Made by a program: the position numbers and the translations under genes. A DNA stretch of 64,000 nt. It comes from Syngnathus acus. Lineage: Eukaryota > Chordata > Actinopteri > Syngnathiformes > Syngnathidae. The stretch is from the NCBI RefSeq assembly GCF_901709675.1, contig NC_051089.1, positions 15,985,976-16,049,975 on the forward strand. The letters are read 5' to 3'. Positions 17,001 to 27,600 of the stretch are shown here, in pieces (positions within the stretch are counted from its first letter, which is position 1; every line of letters starts with the position of its first letter). The notes under the pieces are model-generated. The model made no database searches and was not told where the DNA came from. It saw only the letters and a program-made list of their open reading frames with translations.

Positions 17001-20000
17001 TAACTGCGCTAATTATGTTTCAACTCTTTTTTGATCAAAATCCAGTGAGATGAATGCAGAGAACTACTTCTCTGCATTTATTGTACAGCATTATACAAAT
17101 ATTTGCTATCGAGCCATAATCGTTGTTTTATTATCCGGGGTGTCAAATTCATTTTGTCGCAGGACACTTTGTACCGTAATTTTCGGACTATAAGTCGCAC
17201 CGGAGTATAAGTCGCACCAGCCATAAAATGCCCAAAAAAGTGAAAAAAAAACATATATATGTATATAAATCGCTCCTGAGTATAAGTCGCCCCCCCACCC
17301 AAACTATGAAAAAAAACCGCGACTTATAGTCCGAAAATTACGGTAGTCACAATTTCACTCAAAGGACTGTTATGGGAGTTAAACCATAACCGAGGCGAGG
17401 GGCAATTGGTGGGTGCAATTGTAAAAAATTTTAAACAAGCTGACATCACGTCTTGTAAAAAAAAAAAAATTATGTTTATTGTACATGCTGTATTTTGTTA
17501 CCTTCCCCCAGAGGGTCCAGGGTGTGGATCATCAGTTGGAAGATGGTGCTCCTCAACGAGGTGTTGTGGAGGGAGGCTGAGCTCCCGCCTCGCTGCAGGG
17601 CAGGACGCACCTGCAAACATGAAAAGAAAAGCCATGACATCTCAACCATGTTGGCTGACTTGCAACATGTGCTGTTTTAAAGAATGAGATGCTATCCCAA
17701 ATATATATGATTCTTCCACATGCACATATCATTAAACTGCCATTACGTCTTGTATCCTCAAAACGCAATCATCCAATACACCAAACAAGAGTCACTAGCA
17801 CCGAAACCAAAATACTATAATAAATAGAAATGACAAATGTCTTATTTGTACCTTGAGTTTGGCTTTGTCCGCTTGGAGATCTGTCGGTTTGCTCACTAGA
17901 GAGCTCTGAGTTGGCTCTGGTTGTTCTCCAGATTTACCCTCATCGATGGACATAGCAGCAGGAGCGGCAGGTGGAGGGGGAGGCGGAGAAGGTGGCAACG
18001 TTTCACCCTCCTGTGAGGGCAGAGTTTGTGATTGATATCGAAAGAACCATGAAAGTCCAATAACAAGCGAGGAGAACACCAATGCATGTAAAATCCACTA
18101 CAACCGTATAAAGACAGTGGTTGTGAAGCATAGCTCGACTGTGCACATAAATCAGCATACATTTTCCAATCAATAGAAAATGTTGAAGTTGAGGGGTAGC
18201 ATCTCTTTGGATATCAATTGTATTTTGGAATAAATAAATCCCAAAATAAAAACATGTATACTAAAAAATTGTGTCCTAATTGTTACGAAAGGAGTTTTGA
18301 AAGCTCAAGTTGGTTTATGGAGATGTAAGATAAGAGGGCTTGAGTATGCATAAAAAGACCCCATATTCCAATAATTACGACCCGTTGATGTGGGCTCACG
18401 CGTCCTGCATACTTGACTAAAGAAGCAAATGCAATCTGTGAATGTGCTTGATGCTAATGGCACAATGTGCAGTGGGGGTGCTTATGAATGCGTCCAATTG
18501 TCTTGTCAACAATACCTTTGATCAAAACATAGCAACGATCCATGACGCATTTACGTTGGTCGCTGCATCCATGTCCACTAGCGGTATTTTCGGACGCAGC
18601 CGGACACCTGGACTCCTTTTTGCTCAGCATCAAAGGCTTTTACACAAACACAGGCTGCTCATACTGCAAATCACTGTGTAGTGTCCTTCTTACACAGGAT
18701 CCAAAAGGGACAGAAATGTGGGGAGAATGATGACAGAGCAAAAAAAAAAGGACTTTGTATGACATGAAGTCAACAAAGATGTCCAGTGTTGATGATGGGC
18801 GTTGCATAATATGGGCCCTGCCCATAATAATAATAATTGTGTCTTTTTGTTGATTTTGTGTTTGGTTGGATTTAGTTTAGTTTTACTTGTGTCCTTTTTT
18901 TTCATGTCAGTCCGTTTTTGTGTCCATCTGTTTTTGTCAACCGGTTCCATCGTGTCATCCAATCAGTTCCCTCAGTCTTATCTGCTGTTCCTTGTTGTCT
19001 CATCGATTTGTTAATTCGTTTATTAGTTTCCTTTTGTCTTTGTCAGATTATTGCTTGGTAATGTTGCAGTCCCGGACCCCGAGTCATGTCATGTTTCTTT
19101 TAGTCTCGTCTCTACCACATTCCCTTTTTTTTTTTTTTGCTACCTTAATCCTATTTTTGGCAGAATTTAATATCGTGATAATTCCACACATCTTCCATTT
19201 TGTTCTTTTCTGAATAAAAAGGGTGCAACGATTAATCGATTGTCAACAACTAATCGATTAAATTCAACGATAAATATTTGTAATAATCAGTTTGTTGTTT
19301 CGTGATCTAAAATGATTATGAAAACATGATATGCTGGAGAAAAACCGAGGTATGATTTCCATTCAGTGCAAAAATATAATCTGGAAATATTTACTTGCAA
19401 CTTGTTAACCAGTATTATTGTTGTGTTGAATCAAAACAAGACATTAACAAACATATGCTTTTACTCTGGAAAACATCTGCCTATATGATGATACGGAGAC
19501 CGAACCAGTCAGTGAATCATGGAAATATCTACATTGTAAAGGGTCCATGGGTGACTCATAATTGTCCATTCGTGCGAATGGGCGCGTCTATCTGTGCCCT
19601 GCGATCGGCTAGCAACTGCTGTACGCTGCTACTCACCCCAAGTCTGCTGGGATAGGCTCCAGCTCACCCTTGAACTTCACGAGAAGTGCGGGAGAATAGA
19701 AAGATTGATGGATCTGATGTTATTGATAAAGTATTGATCTCCATCCCAAACAAAGATGACTAAAGTTGCACTGCTGTTACTTAGGAACACATGGTATTAA
19801 ATTCAATAGACACAGAAACAAGGGTTTCTTGTCTTTGTGACTAACCTTGTCAGGCTCATCAGTGGTCCAGGCTTGTACGATGCTCACATGTTTGTTGAGC
19901 TGTGTCTTCACCACGCGCTCAATCTGGCTGTTGAATTTCATGCAGCACACGTAGCTTATGTAGCCCAGTACCAACATGGTGCTCTCCCACCACAGAATTG

Positions 20001-20811
20001 TGTTATCCAGGAAGAAGATGATGAGCATCATGAGGTCCAAAATGTAAAAGGACACGTCCCGGAAGAGCGGCCACCAGGTTAGGTGCAACATCTCCCGAGA
20101 GAAGATGGCACACATGCCTATCACGAAGAGGATATTGAAGACCGCCGAGCCTACGATTGTGCTGATACCCACGTTGCTGTGGGAGACAAAAACGCCAATC
20201 AGGGAAGTGAAAAGCTCCGGAGCTGAGCCACCGGCTGCCATGAAGGTGGCACCGGCCACATCATCAGAGATGTCCAGCTTGTTCGTGATGACCTCCAGAG
20301 TAGGGACAAAAAATTCATCGCAAACGATAGCGAGGGCCACAAACATATAAATCATCCCAACGGTATGGAGAACCACCCAGCCTTGACGTCGCTGTTCCAC
20401 TGAGAAGATATCCTCCGGGTACTCGCCCTTCCTGGTCGGCGGTTGGTGAGGGGGGCTTGCTACGGTGGGCGGTGGAGGTTTGGGAGGTTGGGGTTCCACA
20501 TAGATACACTGCTCAATATCTGTCCTGTTAACAATAACCACAGTGGCTTGGGTACTCTTGGGTGACTGGACTTGTTCCTGTGTTACATTAGGTGATGTTA
20601 ATTCTGGAACGCTGACCTCCTCAACAGCTTCATCTCCTCCTTTTAATTCCACAATGTCCCGCGTATGGATGGAGAGTGACACTCTGAGGTTTGACAGCCT
20701 GGCTTTCAGTGTCAGCGTGTAGAAGAAACACAAGAGCACACCTGAGATGAAGAAGAAGACACGACTGCGTCGGAGTCTCCTCGGACGAGGGGCCGCATTT
20801 ATTGTCCTCAT
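11043..20811 (-). CDS. slc24a1: Sodium/potassium/calcium exchanger 1 (rod-type NCKX1)
   Basis: Coding exons in order: 20811-19846, 18010-17852, 17610-17502, 16189-16136, 15950-15900, 14825-14707, 13925-13713, 12304-12215, 12119-11953, 11292-11043; 725 residues, stop TAA. NCKX exchangers extrude Ca and K against Na across the plasma membrane; NCKX1 serves rod outer segments. A basic N-terminus and hydrophobic segment (about 17-36) precede a proline-rich extracellular stretch with NVT (75) and NRT (95) glycosylation sites. Alpha-1 repeat: [20 protein letters not shown] (187-206). Alpha-2 repeat, near the end: [16 protein letters not shown]. The loop between is made of small exons and ends in an acidic run ([15 protein letters not shown]). 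It is much shorter than the mammalian protein (about 1,100 residues). A likely 5'UTR exon has its donor at 21285. Paralogue supported by the dennd4a/hacd3 neighbours. Confidence 0.95.
12722..12782 (+). repeat. SINE/L2-type tail fragment
   Basis: CGCCCGCGAACCCAGTGGG, then AAGCGGTATAGAATATGG and short GATG repeats match the 3' tail shared by the SINE copies at 19570, 47293 and 56069. Lies in an slc24a1 intron. Confidence 0.65.
17172..17345. mobile_element. Palindromic MITE with TA ends
   Basis: 174 bp. It starts TACCGTAATTTTCGGACTAT and ends with the exact complement, ATAGTCCGAAAATTACGGTA. The phrase AGTATAAGTCGC recurs inside. TA at both borders suits a Tc1/mariner-type MITE. Just to its left, 17142-17171 looks like a stub of the hAT-type repeat GGGGTGTCAAATTCATTTTG. 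Confidence 0.85.
18011..19845. other. slc24a1 intron 1 (1.8 kb)
   Basis: No exon seen. From about 18830 to 19120 the plus strand is strongly T- and CT-rich, like a retroelement 3' region. A hAT-like end GGGTGCAACGATTAATCGAT lies at about 19220, with no partner end found, followed by a SINE tail at 19570-19713. Confidence 0.5.
19570..19713 (+). repeat. SINE with L2-like tail, 5' truncated
   Basis: Carries the shared block TGTGCCCTGCGATCGGCTAG, then GGGATAGGCTCCAGCTCACC and a GAGAATAGAAAGATTGATGG tail. Same family as the copies at 47293, 56069 and 63751. Confidence 0.7.
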
Positions 20812-22457
20812 GTCAAAACAGCAAATTGTGTCAGATGCAGTCCTTCATGGTTAGTCTACTGCTTCTATGTGGCCAAAAGACACACATAGCAGTAGTCCAA
20901 AATGTTTCATCTTATAGTGTTTGACTTCCACCTGTGGCAGAGCTGCAAACCAAAGAAAAACATCAAGAGAAAAAGTACTGTAGCTCATTTTTAGTGCACA
21001 GCTGTAGATCCCAACAGCCACCTGTTACTATGACTACACAGATGATTTGGTACCGTTTCGCACGCATTAAACATCTTTCATTTCGTGTATATTTAGTACA
21101 ATCATGCACGGCAGGAAAGGATAGGTTAGTTTAAACGGGTATAGATCCCCAAACTCTCACAATTAAAAAACACACATTTAAATGCGACTTCTTTTTAAAT
21201 GCAGTTTAGAATGGCTGATAATCGGGAAAAAAAAAGAAAGTTAATCATATCCCACTTAGATATAGTACAGCGAACGGTCTCTTACCTGCACGTCGGCTGC
21301 TCTGCCTGCTTCTTTCTCCCGTGAGCGAGCTTCACTCGACGCCACCTGAGCCACTATCAGAGACGCTGAGTATGTTTTTTGGGGGAGGCAACAATGTTAA
21401 GGCTTGAACAAGGCTCAGCATAATGCTACTAAGAGGATTTGGAGCCACCTCTTACCTTCCCATCCAGAAATATGGCTGTATCAATTAGCCAACATTCATA
21501 TCAGTGACACCGCAGGCAATTATCGTGACGGCAGTCACGCTCATTGCAATAAGGGGTGTGGTATGTGTTGGGTGTGGCCAAGACTTTTTCTTCTTAAAGT
21601 ATTTATTCTTTGAGCAATCATCAATCATCCCAAACAACCTCGGAACAATGGTAAGATATTTGCAACTCACAAATTAATTTCCCTATTTGATTAGCTGTTT
21701 ACGTGCGTGCGTGTGTGTGCGTGCGTAATCATGTAAGATTTTTTATTTTTTATAAAAGCTTTCGAATTTGGTGGGGATTTTTTTTGGCTGGAACAAGGGA
21801 ATGCATTCACCACGAATTATTTTTGTAGCTGACATCAATAACTTGTCATTCAATAAGGTAATTCAATGGGGAATGCCTTACTTGCCCAAATCTGTTCAGT
21901 GGTAATTATTGCTTCTACTGCCTATCCTTTTTTCCTGCCTTAGAAATCCCCAAAAGCTCTATCAATCAATTAATCAAGATTTCAATTGCAGTTGACTTTA
22001 CCTCCTTTTTACATCGTGTCATCATCCGCATAGGTTGAAATGTAACAAGCCTATTTTGACAAAGCCATAGAAATACTGATATATTTTCAAATGTAAAGGA
22101 GTAAAAATAAGTCATCAGAAAAATAAATATTCAAGTACTGAACAGTTACCTGAAAAATCTACTTAAGTACAGAATCAAATTATGTATACCTACTTTGTTA
22201 CTCGTTTGAAACATTAACATTAAAAATAAGAGCATCCTTATGAAAAAGAACAGACTTGTCATTCACATCCATTTCCTATCCTCTAACCTCTCGTTTACTC
22301 TATTTGACACTAAAAACACATCTGCTTCCTAAACACAAGATTTTCTAAATTTAGTTTCTCCAAAACATTTCATGAAATAAAATATAATATATAGAAAGCA
22401 TTCACAACCAAAACTGACTTCATGTTAATCAGTGTCTCTCTCTCTCATACACACGCA

Positions 22458-22599
<142 letters not shown>

Positions 22600-23087
22600 C
22601 ATTTAGTAGGAATACATTATTTAATATACAATGTATATGAAGCATACAACTTTCTCACAAATGAGATTTGAGAGTGTCGTCAGGGAACTGCTGTGTTGAC
22701 AAACAGCAGTCATTTGGATTTAGCTGTCACGGAAATCTTGCCACCAAGAGTACACAATTAGCTCAACTAGAGGCGTTATGAACAGGCCACAAACAAAAAA
22801 TACAAAAGGTTACTATTTAAGTGTATGAACATTTAGCAAGAACATAACACATTGTCATTGGGTGGAATCTGTACTTATAATCTATATGTCCATCCTCTTT
22901 TCTGCACTGCACGCTGAAGCATAATGCAGCTGACGGCAAAAGGCAGACTGCTTGTCAGCCAATCTCAGTACATAAAATCTTTATTGTGATTTGTCAATGA
23001 TGGCATGTTCAACCAACAAATTTTGCAAGATGACAGAAGTATTCTTTTTTTCCCCCTCAAACACAGAACAGATGGAAACTATTCACA

Positions 23088-24379
23088 TACACTGGGGCTA
23101 AAAAGTCTTTAGTCAACCACTGATGCATGTGCAATTTCTGCCACTTAAAGGGGAAGTCAACCCCAAAATGTTCTTTACAATATGTTGTATGTGGCCCCAA
23201 TATTGTGTTTGTGGAATACGAGTTAAGCAGCAAAATTCACTCATTTTCATCCATCACAGGGGGGTGGCCATTTTGCCACTAGCTGTTGATTGATAATGAC
23301 GTCACAGTTGTCATGGCAACTGATGGATTAAAACATGTGGTGTGATTTTAACTCATATTCCACACAAAAAAAAAAACCAAATTAAAACACAGTGTTTCCG
23401 ACTAGTTACGCTGTATAGAACAAATTACAAAGAACATTTGGGGCTTGACTTCCCTTTAAAATTATGACAGGTTTTTAATTTAAACCATAGGTACACTAAC
23501 TGTAAGAGGGACAGGATGTAAATAGAAGTTCCTGAAAATCACAATTAACATTTTTAGAGAATTTATTTGTAAATTATGGTGGAAATTAAGTATTTGAACA
23601 ATAACAGACACACAAGGGCTGATTTGGGAACAGTGATGGAAAATTCCAGAACTACACTGCTGAATGACCTGCAGAGAGCTGGGCCCAAAGTAACTATGGT
23701 TCTCAAATTTACCATCAATAACACACTTCATTCACAGGGAATCAAGCTCAAGCCAGTTCATATCCAAGCCCACTTGAAGTTTGCCACAGAGCATATTTAT
23801 GAACCAGAAGAGGGACTGGGACTATTGATCTGTATTCAAGACCGTAATGATTGAGCCGTGCAATGTGAGATTTTGAGCAAACACCTCATTGCATCAATGA
23901 GAGCATTCAAGACGAAATGTGGATGGGTCTTCCAGCATGACAATGTTTCCAAACACAAAGCCCATCCGGGCAATGAAGGAGTGGTTCCATTTCAAAGACA
24001 TGGAGTGGCCTAGCCAGTTTCTGTGGAGGGAATTGCAAGCATGTGTTGCCTAGCAAAACCCCAAAATATCACAGCTCTAGAAGAGACCCGCATGGAGGAA
24101 TGGGCCAAAATACCAGCAACAGTGTTTGCAAATGTGGAAAATCACAGAAAATATTTGCATTGAATTGAATTTCTGTTATTGACCAAATACATATTTTCAC
24201 CATAGTTTGAAAAAATTCTTTAATCTTAAAATGTGATTTCAGTGTGTTTTTTAATCCAAATTCTGTCCCTCGCAATTGAAATCTACCTTTGCTGAAAATT
24301 ACAACTTTTTCATTTCTCATCATTTTGAGTTGGAATCATTGAAATCATTGACTGATGAAATACATTTTGCCTCACTGTA
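23088..24379 (+). mobile_element. Decayed Tc1-like transposon carrying a nested MITE
   Basis: Left end TACACTGGGGCTAAAAAGTC and right end, read on the other strand, TACAGTGAGGCAAAATGTAT are inverted repeats with TA borders. Interior plus-strand sequence decodes in pieces to transposase: TGGGTCTTCCAGCATGACAA (the WVFQHDN block) near 23926 and ATGGAGGAATGGGCCAAAAT (the EEWAKIP block) near 24091. Frameshifts and deletions make it inactive. Removing the MITE at 23145-23459 leaves about 980 bp, so part of the coding region is also lost. Confidence 0.85.
23145..23459. mobile_element. Palindromic MITE with TTAA ends, copy 2 (nested)
   Basis: The best-preserved copy, 315 bp: left TTAAAGGGGAAGTCAACCCC and right GGGGCTTGACTTCCCTTTAA, followed inward by AAAATGTTCTTT and AAAGAACATTTG. 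The halves are complementary only in part; TGGCCATTTTGCCACTAGCT marks the arm seen in the other copies. It interrupts the Tc1-like left end, which reads CCACTTAA before and TTAAAATTATG after, consistent with a TTAA target. Confidence 0.85.
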
Positions 24380-24412
24380 TGTACACGATATAGGGCAAAA
24401 AAAACCAGGACA

Positions 24413-24418
24413 TTTATT
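24413..24418 (-). terminator. Candidate poly(A) signal of hacd3
   Basis: AATAAA on the minus strand, about 230 nt past the hacd3 stop. It lies just outside the Tc1-like element, so the 3'UTR would end before it. Confidence 0.4.
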
Positions 24419-24645
24419 AATACTATAAATTTGTGTTTAAATTTAATTGTGTATGTCTTAAAACATAAACAAAACATGATCCAGTCAAACCACCTGTGGG
24501 GTGGAACTCTTAAGTTTAAGAGAGGGCAAATAAAGGAAATCTAATCCAGGCAAACAAGGATGAAATGAACCAGTATGAATTTCATTGAAAAGGCAATGAG
24601 TAAAACAAACATTGCGTCTCAGAGTATGTCTCGCATCCTGCTCCA

Positions 24646-27600
24646 TTAGTGAACTTTCCTTTTCCTTGATCGAAAACGTCTCCTCCTCTGTTTGTATAGA
24701 TATCGGAAATTGATGAAGAGTCCTGAGGAAGGAAATATTTACTCCATGGATTAAAGATCACATACACAATCCACACTAGTGAGGATGCTAGTGTGTGATT
24801 GCTACCTTACCCAGAAACATGAGAACCAAGTAGAGCCGCAGAGTGTATGAAAAGCTTAAGTCGTGTCCCAAAAGCGGAGGCAGGGGGAGGCTTAACAAAC
24901 GTGTTTCCTCAAAGATGGGGAGGGACTGGATCACAGCCACCGCTGCACAAATCCAGAAAAATACAAGTCGTCACCAACAAATGACATTTGTTTATGAGCT
25001 TTTCTCAACACAGCCACAAGGGGGGCAATTACCTTCCGCGATAACCCCAAGTGGGTACAGTGGGATCCAAAGGCTGTACCTGAGCCACGTCAACAGCTTC
25101 CACTCAGTGCCAATGCAGGCCAGCATGTAGAAAGGGTACCTGAGAATGAGAAGCCCCACCGGCCAGCAAGGCATCGTCATCGTCTTCATCGTCAACAGCA
25201 GCATATAAGTGTGTTGATATCTTACCTGAAGATTTCAATGGTGCTCCACAGGTAAAACACAAAAAAGACAATAGGTTTGCTCTGCATCTCTTCCAAGCAG
25301 CCGAAGATGACAAATAAAATGACATTCCTCCCTGCGACCTGTGAGAGGAGACGTTAAAAGGGAAGTCATCCCCCAAATTTTCTTTGGAATAAGTTCTGTG
25401 CAGCCCAACGAGTCAGTGTTCTGATTAAGAAGATTAATTAAACAGGCAAAACTCACCTGGTTTTATCCATTTCAGGGGGCGGCCATTTTGCCACTTGCTT
25501 TTGACTAAAAATTACATCACATTTCACATCACAACCAATCGCGGCTCAGCTTCGGGAAAATGGTGAGTCGTGATTGGTTGTTACCTGAGACCTGGCAACT
25601 GTGATGTCATTTTTAGTCAATAGCAAGTGGCAAAATGGCCGCCCCGAGACGGATAAGAATGGGTCAATTTTGCTGCTTAACTCATTCCACAAACGCAATA
25701 TGGCTCAAAATGCTGTGTTTAGACTAGTGGGGGCACATAAAACATATTGTCAAGAAAATTTTGCGTTGACTTCACCAAGTGAGCATATGAAGAACATGCT
25801 ACAGCTCTAAAATTGGTGGTTTTAAAACAACACAATGCAGGTTAAAACGCCCCAAACAACCCATTTTTGTACAGAACACCCAATATTTTTTTTTAAAGCT
25901 GAAATTGACCCAAACTCTAGAGTTGGCCAATTTTTTAATCCAGCAGTTTTAAAGGTGTATCGACACACGAGTATAGGAACAGGTTTTCTTTACCTGAATC
26001 ATGGCAGGAAAAAAGCCCGTCTTTACCAGGCCTAACAAGGGGTTGATCACCTCCAGAACAGCCATCATCTGGCAAAAGTACATCACATCAGCTGTGGTGT
26101 GGAAGGTATCATAAAATGAATCTGTGGAGAAGGGAGAGGAACAAAATGCTATCATAAAACAGTGTATTGTTTGCGACACTGAGCATAATCATCATTAATA
26201 ATCATTGGCATTTGCAAAACAAATTGTCGCCGTCTCCCAGTGATTTGGTTCTCCTCAAATGGCAGCCCTTCAGTGTTTCCTTGACCTTTTTGTTCGCGCC
26301 GTGCTAATCATGTACAACGCACTAATGCTAATTACGCTCACAATTATAATCCAGCCAAAATTATTGTCTAGGATTCGAAACTAGCTTCCACTAGTTAGCG
26401 TTACACAAGTGAGAGTTGTTTGGAAAAGGTCAAATTGGTGGTTGGTTCAGGTGAACTAAAAGATGATCAAAGCAGCATTAAAGCAGTCTTATTGTAACTC
26501 TAAGACTCTACTTGACTGCAAGTCAGCTCAGTTTTTATTTATTTTTTGGGGGGCCGCAAGGGCAATCAACATTAAATGTTGCTGGCTTTGTCCTCCTCTC
26601 CATTGTCTTTAGTCAGCAGTTCAAACCGGAGACCATATTCTATTGTCTACATTACTTCGCTGTATTTATTGATGTTCTTTAGTAGTTTTATTATTTAATT
26701 GTAATTTTATTGTATTTAGTAGTCTTTCATTTTATCTACAGCCTGACCAAAGACTAATACAGCAAATTTGCTGAATCGTGCATATCTTGCATCTCATTTT
26801 GTCATCTTTTTTTTAAAGGCAATGTTGAATCATTCCTGTTAAATACACATGAATTCTAATTTTAATATCCATCCATTTTATGAATTGCTTATCCTCACGA
26901 GATTGGCAGGGGTGCTGCAGCTTATTCTTGCTGTCTTAAGGCAGAAGGTGAGGACTGATTGCTAGCCAGTCGCATGGCACACTTAGACAATTTTTTTTCC
27001 CTCAAGGTCACCAACATGTGACATGTAAGTGCAACATGGGGGGCCGTGGCACACCCCTGCAACATTAACAAACCTTGACCAAGAATGAGGAGTCGAACGG
27101 TCAAGTTGACGAAGATCCAGGAGAATCCAAGGAACTGCACCAGATTGTACATAAATAAGTAGCCTCTGTTCAGACCCAGGTATGCTATCGAAGAAAAATC
27201 AAGTCAAAAGAAAGCAATGGTGACACGTAGTGTCTTTGATAGTTTTTGATTTGTATGCAGATGAGGATTCAAACAGAACTCACGATCTTTACGAACTCTT
27301 GACTCCACTCTCATCTTGTTGCGCCTTGCTAGTTCCTCCAAAAAAAAAACATTAAGCGTTACACGTTCCCATTTTATTATTCCCAAAATTCACAATTCTG
27401 TCAAACTACAAGAGTCTTTCTGTCAAGCTAGCAATAAAGGCCGTACTTAAAAACTGAGAGAGGAGACATATCATGGAAAATCCACTTTTTTTGTTTAAAT
27501 TCATTTTCTTGTGTATTTGGAGTCTCCAAGAGTGTAGAAAAGTGTAATCTATCCCTCCAGGTGCTGCAGAGATACTTTTATGATCTGTTTGAGGGGCTAT

